This document shows positions 34,792 through 43,128 of a stretch of 64,000 nt of DNA, piece by piece. A program made the position numbers and the translations under genes. The notes below the pieces were generated by a model. That model made no database searches and was not told where the DNA came from. It worked only from the letters and a program-made list of their open reading frames with translations. Position 1 is the stretch's first letter; the number at the start of each line of letters is the position of its first letter. Origin of the DNA: Acidimicrobiaceae bacterium. Lineage in GTDB: Bacteria > Actinomycetota > Acidimicrobiia > Acidimicrobiales > Poriferisodalaceae. The stretch lies in NCBI GenBank assembly GCA_002719335.1, contig PBHE01000007.1:1-64000 (forward strand). The letters run 5' to 3'.

Positions 34792-35379
34792 TTGGCGCCG
34801 CTTGTCGGGGTTCTGGCCTTGCAAGGCGCCTCAGGAGAGCACGTCGATGCACTGCGAAAGCTCGGAATCCGCGCTCAAGAAGTCCGCATGCCAGAAGACC
34901 TCGTTGCTATTGACGGGATAATCCTTCCGGGCGGCGAGTCCACAACTATTTCCATGCTCTTGGAATCAAGCGGAACATTCGAGCCGCTATCAGAACTTCT
35001 TTCCCATGGTCTTCCCGCCTTCGGTACTTGCGCGGGGATGATCCTGCTGTCCAACGAGGTTTTGGATGGTCGAAATGACCAACGAAGTTTTGACCGAATC
35101 GATATCGCCGTACGCCGCAACGCGTTCGGACGTCAGATCGCGAGCTTCGAAAAACAGATCGACGTGCGAGGCCTAGCAGAGCCCTTCCAAGCAGTTTTCA
35201 TTCGATCACCCGGCGTAGAGTCCGTCGGCCCGGAAGTTGAAGTTCTAGCAACCATTGAACTCGACAAGGAGATCGAAATACCGGTCCTTTGCCGTCAGAA
35301 CAACATCCTGGTTTCCAGCTTTCACCCGGAGCTAACAGACGACCTCCGCCTGCATCAAATGTTCCTGAGCGAGCTGTAG
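34792..35379 (+). CDS. pdxT: Pyridoxal 5'-phosphate synthase, glutaminase subunit
   Basis: The 195-residue class I glutamine amidotransferase supplies ammonia to PdxS. The nucleophile is Cys80 in FGTCAGM, the conserved GGEST is near residues 47-51, and the His-Glu pair is in SSFHPEL near 176-182. The start is a TTG at 34792, 9 bases after pdxS, and no better start lies before the conserved VGVLALQG. It is the second gene of the pdxST operon. Confidence 0.94.
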   Translation: MAPLVGVLALQGASGEHVDALRKLGIRAQEVRMPEDLVAIDGIILPGGESTTISMLLESSGTFEPLSELLSHGLPAFGTCAGMILLSNEVLDGRNDQRSFDRIDIAVRRNAFGRQIASFEKQIDVRGLAEPFQAVFIRSPGVESVGPEVEVLATIELDKEIEIPVLCRQNNILVSSFHPELTDDLRLHQMFLSEL

Positions 35380-35401
35380 GGGCACCCACGCGCTGTGCCC
35401 C
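35379..35401 (+). terminator. GC hairpin after pdxT
   Basis: GGGGCAC and GTGCCCC form a perfect 7-bp stem with a 9-nt loop starting in the stop codon of pdxT. There is no T-run after it, so termination would be weak or factor-dependent; it may also protect the pdxST message. Confidence 0.4.
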
Positions 35402-35450
35402 GCAGATGTCAATGTCCGCATCTTGCAATCTCGGTGGCAGAATATAACTC

Positions 35451-35455
35451 GGAGG
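35451..35455 (+). promoter_or_regulatory. Ribosome-binding site GGAGG for yebC
   Basis: GGAGG stands 7 bases before the GTG at 35463. An AATATAAC stretch just upstream resembles a -10 box with a leader of only about 15 bases. Confidence 0.6.
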
Positions 35456-35462
35456 TATCCAA

Positions 35463-36215
35463 GTGTCCGGGCATTCTAAATGGGCGACCATCAAACACAA
35501 AAAAGGTGCTGCTGACAAAGCTCGAGGCAAGCTCTTCGCGAAGCTCATCCGCCAGGTTGAAGTGGCAGCCCGCGAAGGTGGAGGCGATCTAGATTCGAAC
35601 GCAAACCTCCGCACGATGTACCAGAAGGCTCGCGATAACTCTGTGCCGCTCGACACTATCGAACGGGCTATCAAACGTGGGACAGGTGAACTTGAAGGCG
35701 TCAGCTACGAACAAGTCACCTACGAGGGTTACGCCCCGCATGGCGTAGCAATGTTCGTCGACGTCTTGACCGACAACCGAAATCGAACTGGGGCTGAGAT
35801 CCGCAGCGTTTTTACCCGAGCCGGAGGGTCTCTAGCCGAACCGGGTGCCGTTGCATGGCAATTCGACCGCAAAGGAGTGGTACTGGTGCCGGGCCCACTT
35901 GACGAGGACGAACTGATGTTGGCTGCACTAGAAGCCGGAGCAGAAGACGTTGTTGTCGAAGGTGAACTATGGAGCGTGACGACCGATCCCTCCAACACCG
36001 TCGCGGTCCGAGAAGCACTCGAAGAATCAGGTATCGAAGTGTCTTCCACCGATCTCATCTATTTGCCTCAAAACGTCATCGAACTCTCCTCAAGTAGCGA
36101 TGCCCGACAGGTCATAGCCGTAATGGATGCTCTTGACGACCACGATGACGTTCAGGGTGTTTACGCGAACTTTGACGTTCCAGACGAAGTTCTTGCGGAG
36201 CTTACGGAAAGCTGA
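35463..36215 (+). CDS. yebC: YebC/PmpR family translation-associated or regulatory protein
   Basis: The 250-residue protein has the complete YebC signature: SGHSKWATIKHKKGAADKARG at the N-terminus, GGDLDSNANLRTMYQKARDNSVP, and AWQFDRKGVV near 135. Members were taken for transcription factors; more recent work connects them with translation of polyproline stretches. The start is a GTG with a strong ribosome-binding site. It stands before ruvCAB, its usual place in bacteria. Confidence 0.95.
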   Translation: MSGHSKWATIKHKKGAADKARGKLFAKLIRQVEVAAREGGGDLDSNANLRTMYQKARDNSVPLDTIERAIKRGTGELEGVSYEQVTYEGYAPHGVAMFVDVLTDNRNRTGAEIRSVFTRAGGSLAEPGAVAWQFDRKGVVLVPGPLDEDELMLAALEAGAEDVVVEGELWSVTTDPSNTVAVREALEESGIEVSSTDLIYLPQNVIELSSSSDARQVIAVMDALDDHDDVQGVYANFDVPDEVLAELTES

Positions 36216-36238
36216 TCGGTACCCTCGGGGCAGTGCGG

Positions 36239-36244
36239 TAGAAT
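36239..36244 (+). promoter_or_regulatory. -10 box TAGAAT, likely leaderless promoter of ruvCAB
   Basis: TAGAAT lies 7 bases before the GTG at 36252, and there is no ribosome-binding site. Confidence 0.55.
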
Positions 36245-36251
36245 CGAACCT

Positions 36252-36752
36252 GTGTTCGTTCTAGGAATTGACCCTGGCTTATCCCGTTGCGGGTACGGCG
36301 TTGTGGAGCAGGTCGGCCGTAAAACCGAAGCAGTAGCTATTGGAGTGGTCCGTACCCCCTCCAAAGCAGCAACCCCTCAACGCTTGGCCGCTATTCATCG
36401 AGAGTTTCAAGAATTAATTGAGGAGCACCGCCCAGATGTGGTGGCCATAGAACGCGTGTTTTTTCAGGTCAATGCGCGCACCGCGATGGGAGTCGCCCAA
36501 GTGAGCGGCCTTGCTATGGCGGTAGGCGCGGCAGCTGGCGCTGAAGTTGTCGAATACACCCCCAACCAGGTGAAAGAAGCCGTCGCAGGTTGGGGAAGCG
36601 CAACGAAGGAACAGATGCAGCGTATGGTTCAATCCCTGCTTTCTTTGCCTGATCTTCCGTCACCACCCGATGCAGCCGACGCTGCTGCTGTCGCCCTCTG
36701 TCACCTCGCACGCGCATCAACGCGTCACCTCGAAAAGGTGTTCAAGGTCTGA
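36252..36752 (+). CDS. ruvC: Crossover junction endodeoxyribonuclease RuvC
   Basis: The 166-residue RNase H-fold nuclease resolves Holliday junctions. The acidic residues are visible: Asp7 in LGIDPG, Glu in AIERVFF near residue 68, and the Asp pair in PDAADAAAVALCH near 139-151. The start is a GTG without ribosome site but with a -10 box. The stop overlaps the ruvA start (TGATG), the first link of ruvCAB. Confidence 0.95.
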   Translation: MFVLGIDPGLSRCGYGVVEQVGRKTEAVAIGVVRTPSKAATPQRLAAIHREFQELIEEHRPDVVAIERVFFQVNARTAMGVAQVSGLAMAVGAAAGAEVVEYTPNQVKEAVAGWGSATKEQMQRMVQSLLSLPDLPSPPDAADAAAVALCHLARASTRHLEKVFKV

Positions 36753-37345
36753 TGATCGGCTCGCTTCGTGGTTTGCTCATGGACAAAGATCGTGAGGGAG
36801 AAGTCATAGTAGAAGTAGGCGGAGTCGGTTACAGGGTCAGCGTCAACCCTGGAACTCTCGCCGAACTACCAGAAATAGGTTCCGATGTGTTTGTGCATAT
36901 TCATCACCACATCCGAGAAGGCGATCAACAGTTCTACGGATTCGCGACTTTGGCTGAACGAAAGTGCTTTGAATCTGTAATCGGAGCCCACGGAGTAGGC
37001 CCTGCCCTGGCGATGGCTGTTCTGGCCACGCTGCCGCCCGACGAGCTTGGACTCGCTGTCGCTACCAATGACGTGGACGCTTTGTGCTTGGTACCAGGCG
37101 TTGGAAAAAAAACGGCGCAGAGAATGGTTTTAGAACTGAAGAATCGCCTCGAGATTTCCGCGTTTGACAACGGTGAACTAGAGGTCGACAACCTGTCCGT
37201 TTCTACAGCGCTCGGTGATGTTCGCGATGCCCTGGCTCAAATGGGTTTCGGAACCGACGAAGTGCGGCGTGCGGTGGAAGGCATCGAAGGTGATGACACC
37301 TCAATCATGCTCCGTGCCGCCCTACAGCGCCTGGCAGCCAAATGA
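36752..37345 (+). CDS. ruvA: Holliday junction branch-migration protein RuvA
   Basis: The 197-residue protein has the three RuvA domains: an OB-fold ([12 protein letters not shown] to [20 protein letters not shown]), tandem helix-hairpin-helix units ([15 protein letters not shown] and [21 protein letters not shown]), and the mobile C-terminal domain that binds RuvB. It recognises the four-way junction. It overlaps ruvB by 4 bases. Confidence 0.95.
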   Translation: MIGSLRGLLMDKDREGEVIVEVGGVGYRVSVNPGTLAELPEIGSDVFVHIHHHIREGDQQFYGFATLAERKCFESVIGAHGVGPALAMAVLATLPPDELGLAVATNDVDALCLVPGVGKKTAQRMVLELKNRLEISAFDNGELEVDNLSVSTALGDVRDALAQMGFGTDEVRRAVEGIEGDDTSIMLRAALQRLAAK

Positions 37346-38421
37346 CCGAGCACGATTGGGGCCGAGAAGAGGGATTTCGGCGCGCCCCAAGTGAAAATCG
37401 GGACGAAATCCTTCGAGCTGACCCTGTGGGAGAAGACCAAGACGAGGTGGGATTAAGACCTCGGCGGTTAGAAGAGTTTGTTGGCCAACAAGAGCTCAAA
37501 GATCACCTTGGAATTGTTCTAGACGCGGCTCGCGCTCGAGAACAAACACCGGACCACCTGCTCTTTGCCGGTCCCCCAGGGCTTGGGAAAACAACGCTCG
37601 CGGGAATTGTCGCGGCAGAACTCGGGGTGGTTATGCACATCACCTCAGGCCCGGTAATCGAACGGGCCGGAGATCTTGCCGCAATCCTCACAAATCTGGG
37701 CGATCGTGACGTCTTGTTTATTGATGAGATTCACCGTCTTCCCAAGCAGGTTGAAGAAGTTTTGTATCCAGCAATGGAGGACTTTCAGCTAGACGTCGTG
37801 CTCGGCAAAGGACCAGCGGCTCGCTCGATTCGCTTCGATCTACCAGCTTTCACTTTGGTGGGGGCCACAACAAGAACCGGACTAATTTCGGGTCCGCTGC
37901 GAGATCGTTTCGGTCTCGTAGAGCGTCTTGACTATTACGCTCCTGTTGAACTTCAAGCCATCGTTGAAAGGGCGGCGCGGATCCTTTCCGTTGCCGTTGA
38001 TTCCGATGGCGCGGCCGAGATCTCCAGGAGAAGCCGAGGCACGCCGCGAATAGCGAATCGTTTACTGCGTCGGGTCCGCGATTATGCGGAGGTGCGTGCA
38101 GACGGTGTGATCGATGTCGATGTAGCGCGCGACGGATTGGCCTTATTCGGTGTGGATGAACTTGGGCTTGACAAGGTTGACCGATCGATTCTCGAATCGA
38201 TCGCTGTAATGCACGCAGGCGGCCCAGTGGGACTATCCACTCTTTCCATCAGCGTCGGTGAACAACCCGAAACCCTTGAAGATGTCTATGAGCCCTTTCT
38301 AATCCAGCAGGGACTTCTCCAACGGACACCACGGGGTCGGGTGGTCACGAGGGCAGCGTTCGCGCACCTGGCTGTAGACCCTCCAGATCGTTTCGCAGAA
38401 GGCCGCTCGTTATTCGAATAA
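37342..38421 (+). CDS. ruvB: Holliday junction branch-migration ATPase RuvB
   Basis: The 359-residue AAA+ motor drives branch migration with RuvA. Walker A is [11 protein letters not shown], Walker B is LFIDEIHRL, sensor and arginine-finger region is [17 protein letters not shown], and the winged helix ends with a [12 protein letters not shown] segment. An acidic lead of about 40 residues comes before the conserved [11 protein letters not shown]. The ATG overlaps the ruvA stop. Confidence 0.96.
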   Translation: MTEHDWGREEGFRRAPSENRDEILRADPVGEDQDEVGLRPRRLEEFVGQQELKDHLGIVLDAARAREQTPDHLLFAGPPGLGKTTLAGIVAAELGVVMHITSGPVIERAGDLAAILTNLGDRDVLFIDEIHRLPKQVEEVLYPAMEDFQLDVVLGKGPAARSIRFDLPAFTLVGATTRTGLISGPLRDRFGLVERLDYYAPVELQAIVERAARILSVAVDSDGAAEISRRSRGTPRIANRLLRRVRDYAEVRADGVIDVDVARDGLALFGVDELGLDKVDRSILESIAVMHAGGPVGLSTLSISVGEQPETLEDVYEPFLIQQGLLQRTPRGRVVTRAAFAHLAVDPPDRFAEGRSLFE

Positions 38422-38437
38422 TGATGGCTTTACTCAG

Positions 38438-39061
38438 GTGAACACAGACCGTCTTTGGTACGCCGCATATGGATCAAATCTTCTGCGAGCACGATTTCTT
38501 CTTTATCTCAGAGGCGGAAGTTATGCCAAAGGCCATCGAGAACATGTGGGTGCTCGCGACCGGCGAGAGCCCGGCGATGAGTCACCATTACTACACGGCC
38601 CGTGGCGTTTGTGCTTTGGGTTCTCTTCCTCGCGATGGGGTGGAGGGGTCGCCTTCTTGGACCCCTCCAACGACCGGGGCGCGAGTGTTCGTTGCTGGGA
38701 TATCACACACGAACAATTCATGGACGTCGCCGCCCAAGAGAATGGCCTGCTTCCCGGGGACCTCAAGATAGATGTCGACAAAGTGGTTGCAGACGGACAG
38801 GCCAAGATTGGGAGCTCCTGGTATTCCCGCATCGTCTGTCTTGGGAAATATAAGGGCCGGCCACTGATGACGTTCACTAGCCCTGACCCCCCGAAGCCGA
38901 GCACGCCAGGAGAGTCATACCTGAGCGTGATGTTGGAGGGATTCTTAGAAGCGGAGACCAACCAGCTAGGTCAACACGTTGATCGGCTTTTACGAGCTGA
39001 GGGCGTTGCTCCCGAATGGACTCGGGAAGCGCTATTAGGACTAGTAAATCGAGCCACCTAA
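38438..39061 (+). CDS. Gamma-glutamylcyclotransferase-fold protein of unknown substrate
   Basis: The 207-residue protein begins with WYAAYGSNL, the hallmark phosphate/carboxylate loop of the gamma-glutamylcyclotransferase (BtrG/AIG2) fold, and continues with LLHGPWRLCFGFSSSRWGGGVAFLDP and SYLSVMLEGFLEAE. The family cyclises gamma-glutamyl amines or related substrates; which one is not visible, and database entries sometimes carry unrelated names. The start is a GTG with weak initiation signals. It lies between ruvB and queA, 13 bases before queA, where no functional link is obvious. Confidence 0.78.
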   Translation: MNTDRLWYAAYGSNLLRARFLLYLRGGSYAKGHREHVGARDRREPGDESPLLHGPWRLCFGFSSSRWGGGVAFLDPSNDRGASVRCWDITHEQFMDVAAQENGLLPGDLKIDVDKVVADGQAKIGSSWYSRIVCLGKYKGRPLMTFTSPDPPKPSTPGESYLSVMLEGFLEAETNQLGQHVDRLLRAEGVAPEWTREALLGLVNRAT

Positions 39062-39064
39062 CAT
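39059..39064 (+). promoter_or_regulatory. Possible -10 box TAACAT before queA
   Basis: TAACAT is 10 bases before the ATG at 39075 and would give a leader of only about three bases. It overlaps the end of the gene upstream. Confidence 0.3.
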
Positions 39065-39074
39065 CAACCACATC

Positions 39075-40121
39075 ATGAGTGTTGAGCGCCCTGTTCAGAA
39101 CATGGAGGAATTCGATTACGAATTACCCAAGCGCGCCATTGGCCAATATCCCGCCGATCCACGTGATAGCGCGAAACTTTTAATAGACCGGGGAACCGTG
39201 CGCGGACCAGAGCACCTCACTGTTGCCGACCTGCCCGAACAGCTAAATCGGGGCGACCTGGTGGTACTCAATGAAACACGAGTTATCCCTGCGCGGCTCC
39301 CACTGCGAAAGGTCAGCGGAGGTGCCGTTGAGGTCCTGCTACTTGAGCCAGTTATAGAAGGGTGGGCAGCACTAGTTCGCCCGGGACGTCGAGTGAAGAA
39401 TGGAACCGAATTACGCAGTGAACGAGACCGGCACCTACGGGTCATCGTCGGAGAGAAGATAGGTGACGGCGGTGAAAGGAAAGTCGAAGTCGTTCACGAC
39501 GGCAAGGACGTGACCGGCCCTCTTGATTGTGATCGACTCTCCCTTGCCGGTGAACCCCCCCTCCCGCCGTACATCGTCTCGACTGGCCATTCACCTGAGA
39601 GATACCAGACCGTCTACGCGCGCTCTCCAGGTTCGGTTGCCGCACCCACCGCCGGCCTCCACATGACCAAAGCGCTCTTGAGGAGATTGAATGAACGCGG
39701 AGTCGCAGTCTCAACAGTTGATTTGGTCGTGGGCATCGACACCTTTCGGCCTGTCACCGTCGATAACCCATCTGACCACGTGATGCATAGCGAGTCCTAT
39801 GAGGTGCCAGAAAGTACCTGGGAGGCCTGTCAAAACGCGCGTCGAGTAGTTGCTATCGGCACCACCACCGCTCGTTCGCTTGAATCCGCTGCCAGAGGCC
39901 CGCTGTCGGGACGCACTGAACTCTTCCTTCGCCGTGGCATGCCATTCGAGGTCGTAGATCTTCTGATGACCAACTTTCATTTCCCGCGCTCAACCCTGTT
40001 GATAATGATCGATGCGTTTGTAGGACCTCGTTGGAAAGATCTGTATAGCAACGCTCTTCGAGAGGGCTACCGTTTTCTTTCATTCGGCGACGCAATGTTG
40101 CTGGACCGCGCTTCGACGTAA
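39075..40121 (+). CDS. queA: S-adenosylmethionine:tRNA ribosyltransferase-isomerase
   Basis: The 348-residue enzyme adds the epoxycyclopentane-like ring from SAM to preQ1 in tRNA, giving epoxyqueuosine. Its conserved parts are present: FDYELPKRAIGQYPADPRD, LNETRVIPARL, GSVAAPTAGLHMTKALL, VGIDTFRPV, and TNFHFPRSTLLIMIDAFVG. It lies 28 bases before tgt, so the queuosine modification genes are paired. Mycobacteria lack this pathway by my recollection, so it separates this organism from them. Confidence 0.95.
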   Translation: MSVERPVQNMEEFDYELPKRAIGQYPADPRDSAKLLIDRGTVRGPEHLTVADLPEQLNRGDLVVLNETRVIPARLPLRKVSGGAVEVLLLEPVIEGWAALVRPGRRVKNGTELRSERDRHLRVIVGEKIGDGGERKVEVVHDGKDVTGPLDCDRLSLAGEPPLPPYIVSTGHSPERYQTVYARSPGSVAAPTAGLHMTKALLRRLNERGVAVSTVDLVVGIDTFRPVTVDNPSDHVMHSESYEVPESTWEACQNARRVVAIGTTTARSLESAARGPLSGRTELFLRRGMPFEVVDLLMTNFHFPRSTLLIMIDAFVGPRWKDLYSNALREGYRFLSFGDAMLLDRAST

Positions 40122-40149
40122 CGGCGGCCTCTGACATGCTGTAGTAACT

Positions 40150-41244
40150 GTGTCGCTGACTTACGAACTACTTACTTCCGATCGCCAGGCTCGGCGAGGT
40201 CGCATTACCACGCCCCGAGGTTCCATCGAAACACCTGTTTTTATGCCCGTGGGAACGAGGGGAGCAGTAATCCACCTAGATCAACGCGACTACTTAGACC
40301 TAGAGATCGAAGTGGTTCTAGGAAACACCTATCACCTGATGTTGCGGCCGGGGGCGGAAATAATTGATGCTTTAGGAGGTATCCATGCGTTCACCTCCTG
40401 GGACGGACATATGTTGACTGACTCGGGTGGTTTCCAGGTGATGTCGCTCAACGACAACGTTGACGTTGACGACGATGGGGTCACTTTCACGTCGATATAC
40501 GATGGCGAGAAATTGCGCTTTACACCTGAAGATGCGGTTTCGATACAAGAACGGCTAGGAGCCGATATCCAAATGGCCCTTGACGTTTGCTCCGCGCTGC
40601 CCTCACCAGAGAGCGAGGTGCTTCTCGCTGTGCAAAGAACCCATGATTGGGCGGAGCGAGCGAAGGCCACACACCGGCGAAGCGATCAGGCTTTATTCGG
40701 CATCGTGCAAGGAGGAATCGACCCTTCTCTTCGTAGTCGAAGCGCCAAGGGCCTTGCCTCTCTGGACTTTCCTGGCTATGGAATTGGAGGACTCTCAGTA
40801 GGGGAGACTCATGGCGAGATGATGCCGGCGCTGTCCGCGGCTATCGCAGAGTTGCCCGAAGACAGGCCTCGCTACCTGATGGGAGTCGGTGACCCAGTTC
40901 GCATTGTTGACGCAATTAGGGTCGGAGTCGACATGTTCGACTGTGTATTGCCAACCAGACTTGCTCGTCATGGCACGGTCCTCACGAGTGAAGGGAAACT
41001 TAACCTGAGGAACGCAAAACACTCCCGAGATGATCAACCTCTCGACCCACTAAATCCAATGTCAAATGGTTTCAGTCGGGCGTACATTCGGCATTTGATG
41101 CAGGTAAAAGAACCAACGGCGGCGCGCATTGCCACTTTGCACAACCTCTGGTTTTTACTTGACCTTGTGAAACGGGCCCGAACCGCTATTGAGGAGGGTA
41201 GATATGACTCCTTCCGACTTGAGACACTAGAAATTTGGGCTTAG
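40150..41244 (+). CDS. tgt: tRNA-guanine transglycosylase lacking the zinc-binding cysteines
   Basis: The 364-residue enzyme exchanges guanine 34 for preQ1 in tRNAs with GUN anticodons. The catalytic parts are intact: LTDSGGFQVMSL with the base-binding Asp, MALDVC, GIVQGG, GIGGLSVGE, and the nucleophile Asp near residue 264 in MFDCVLPTR. The segment that normally carries the CxCxxC zinc motif is changed: between PLDP and SRAYIRHL all three Cys are replaced (LNPMSNGF), and it is two residues shorter. The later zinc histidine (LHNLW) remains. The start is a GTG 28 bases after queA. The zinc loss is the oddity. Confidence 0.94.
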   Translation: MSLTYELLTSDRQARRGRITTPRGSIETPVFMPVGTRGAVIHLDQRDYLDLEIEVVLGNTYHLMLRPGAEIIDALGGIHAFTSWDGHMLTDSGGFQVMSLNDNVDVDDDGVTFTSIYDGEKLRFTPEDAVSIQERLGADIQMALDVCSALPSPESEVLLAVQRTHDWAERAKATHRRSDQALFGIVQGGIDPSLRSRSAKGLASLDFPGYGIGGLSVGETHGEMMPALSAAIAELPEDRPRYLMGVGDPVRIVDAIRVGVDMFDCVLPTRLARHGTVLTSEGKLNLRNAKHSRDDQPLDPLNPMSNGFSRAYIRHLMQVKEPTAARIATLHNLWFLLDLVKRARTAIEEGRYDSFRLETLEIWA

Positions 41245-41350
41245 AGAACCGATTGCAGCAAATGGCTACGTGAGGATTCATGGAGTCCGGAGGTGAGCAC
41301 AGTACGCTGGCGTCCCCGTCACCTAATTCTCTAAACCGGAGTCACCATTT
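41245..41350 (+). other. Gap between tgt and yajC
   Basis: In these 106 bases I see only a ribosome site (GGAG near 41339) for the yajC ATG at 41351 and an isolated GGAGGTGA near 41290 with no open frame of note. No hairpin with a T-run was found. Confidence 0.4.
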
Positions 41351-41650
41351 ATGGCCTTGTTACTGCCAATTCTTGTCTTTGTTGGGATGTATTTCTTAAT
41401 TCTTCGGCCTCAGCAAAGGCGGATGAAACAGCGAGAATCGTTGGTTCGCGCTGCGGGGATCGGAGATGAAGTCGCGACCGTAGGTGGAGTAATCGGAATC
41501 ATTGTGGCTCAAGAAGAAGACGAACAGGTTGTGTCTTTGGTGGTCGATACCGACGTTGAGTTGCGCGTACAGCGGCGATCCATCGGTGAAATTATCTCAA
41601 AAGCTGGCGAAGAAACCGAGGACTCCGACGAAGCTAGCGACGAAGACTGA
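41351..41650 (+). CDS. yajC: Preprotein translocase accessory subunit YajC
   Basis: The 99-residue protein has one N-terminal membrane helix (about residues 2-18), the typical RPQQRRMKQRE following it, and a small cytoplasmic domain with GDEVATVGGVIGII. It ends with an acidic tail of Glu, Asp and Ser. YajC associates with SecDF in the membrane. It lies 32 bases before secD. Confidence 0.93.
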   Translation: MALLLPILVFVGMYFLILRPQQRRMKQRESLVRAAGIGDEVATVGGVIGIIVAQEEDEQVVSLVVDTDVELRVQRRSIGEIISKAGEETEDSDEASDED

Positions 41651-41682
41651 CCTCTGAGCCGTAACTGATCTGGATCTATCAC

Positions 41683-43128
41683 GTGCGCCGTTCTCATCTT
41701 GTCTCGCTGATTCTAGTTGTGGTGTTCACTGCTGCATCCTTGGCGGGGGTTTTGTCAGCTGGCTGGACGCCGGTCCTCGGAGTTCAACTGCAGGGTGGTG
41801 TCGAAGTGGTGCTTCGACCAGCTGACGAGGTCTCTGACGAACAGTTTGAACGAGCAATAGAAATCATTCGAAACAGAGTCGACGCGATAGGTGTCGCCGA
41901 GCCCGACATCACTCGACAAGGAACTCAAGTAGTCATTCAATTGCCTGGGGTAAAAGATAAACAACGCGCGGTTGATCTCATAGGTCAAACGGCTGAACTT
42001 CGCTTTAGGCCGGTACTGCAGATGTTCGACCCGACCGATCCGGAGCAACTCTCGGTCATCGAAGAAGCCATGAACCAGGGACAAGATGGCGATATTGGCA
42101 ACGAAAATTCTGTCGAGACGACTGAGCCGGAGATACCAGATAGCCGAGCGTCTCTGTCTGATGTTTTAACCCCACCTCAAGAAGACGACGTGTCAGCAAT
42201 GGTCGCCCTCCTAGGCACTAGTGGGCAAACCGGTTTTGTCTTGGCCCCCGCGCATGTCACTGGAGAGGTGATCGAAGAGGCTGCGGCGACGTTTCAAGGA
42301 CAATGGATAGTTAACGTTTCGTTCAATGACGAAGGAGCGACGCTGTTCGACCAAATGGCGGCAGCTAACTACGGACGGCAAGTCGCAATTGTGCTCGATG
42401 GTGTCGTGGAATCAGCGCCCACGATCAATGCAGAGGAGTTCAACGGGCAGGCTGTGATCTCGGGCTCGTTCGATGAAGCAGAGGCAAAGAACTTGGCGCT
42501 AGTCCTGCGGTTCGGTGCTCTTCCCGTCGAATTTGAACGCGACGATGTACGCACTGTCTCTGCAACACTGGGAGAAGGAACTCTTCGAGCCGGCGTTATC
42601 GCTGGCCTCGTGGGTTTAGCCCTCGTCGGCGCGTACATGTTGCTCTATTACCGGCTTCTCGGTCTTGTCGCCATTTGCAGTTTGGCGACAAGTGGGGCAA
42701 TTCTTTGGTCAATAGTCGCTTGGTTGGGCGAAAGCCGAGGTCTAGCACTCACTTTGGCTGGAGCGACTGGCATTGTCGTGTCAATTGGTGTCCAAGTTGA
42801 CTCGAACATCGTTTATTACGAAAGAATTAAGGAAGAAGTTCGGAGAGGCCGAGCGGTCCGATCAGCCGCCGCCGGCAGCTTCAGGGCCGCATTCTCGACC
42901 ATTATTTGGGCTGACCTTGCATCGTTAATCAGCGCTGGAGTCTTGTATCAACTCACAACCGGAACTGTCCGCGGATTCGCGCTTTACTTGGGGATCACTA
43001 CGCTCATTGACCTCGCTGTGTCGTTCTTCTTTATGCGACCGTTGGTGATTCTGGTCGCCCGGCGCCTCGTAGGTGAGCGCCCCGGTCGCCTCGGGCTCAG
43101 CAACATGGCTGGAGGAGTCATACGATGA
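41683..43128 (+). CDS. secD: Protein translocase subunit SecD
   Basis: The 481-residue protein has an N-terminal helix, the first extracellular domain starting with VQLQGGVEVVL (GLDLQGG in most SecD), and a long P1 region with an acidic low-complexity linker (about 140-170). Five more membrane helices follow from about residue 305. The SecD signature near 365-385 (SIGVQVDSNIVYYERIKEE) retains the Asp and Asn of the usual VDANVL. With SecF it uses the proton gradient to pull proteins through SecYEG. The GTG start and the 4-base overlap with secF are normal. Confidence 0.94.
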   Translation: MRRSHLVSLILVVVFTAASLAGVLSAGWTPVLGVQLQGGVEVVLRPADEVSDEQFERAIEIIRNRVDAIGVAEPDITRQGTQVVIQLPGVKDKQRAVDLIGQTAELRFRPVLQMFDPTDPEQLSVIEEAMNQGQDGDIGNENSVETTEPEIPDSRASLSDVLTPPQEDDVSAMVALLGTSGQTGFVLAPAHVTGEVIEEAAATFQGQWIVNVSFNDEGATLFDQMAAANYGRQVAIVLDGVVESAPTINAEEFNGQAVISGSFDEAEAKNLALVLRFGALPVEFERDDVRTVSATLGEGTLRAGVIAGLVGLALVGAYMLLYYRLLGLVAICSLATSGAILWSIVAWLGESRGLALTLAGATGIVVSIGVQVDSNIVYYERIKEEVRRGRAVRSAAAGSFRAAFSTIIWADLASLISAGVLYQLTTGTVRGFALYLGITTLIDLAVSFFFMRPLVILVARRLVGERPGRLGLSNMAGGVIR

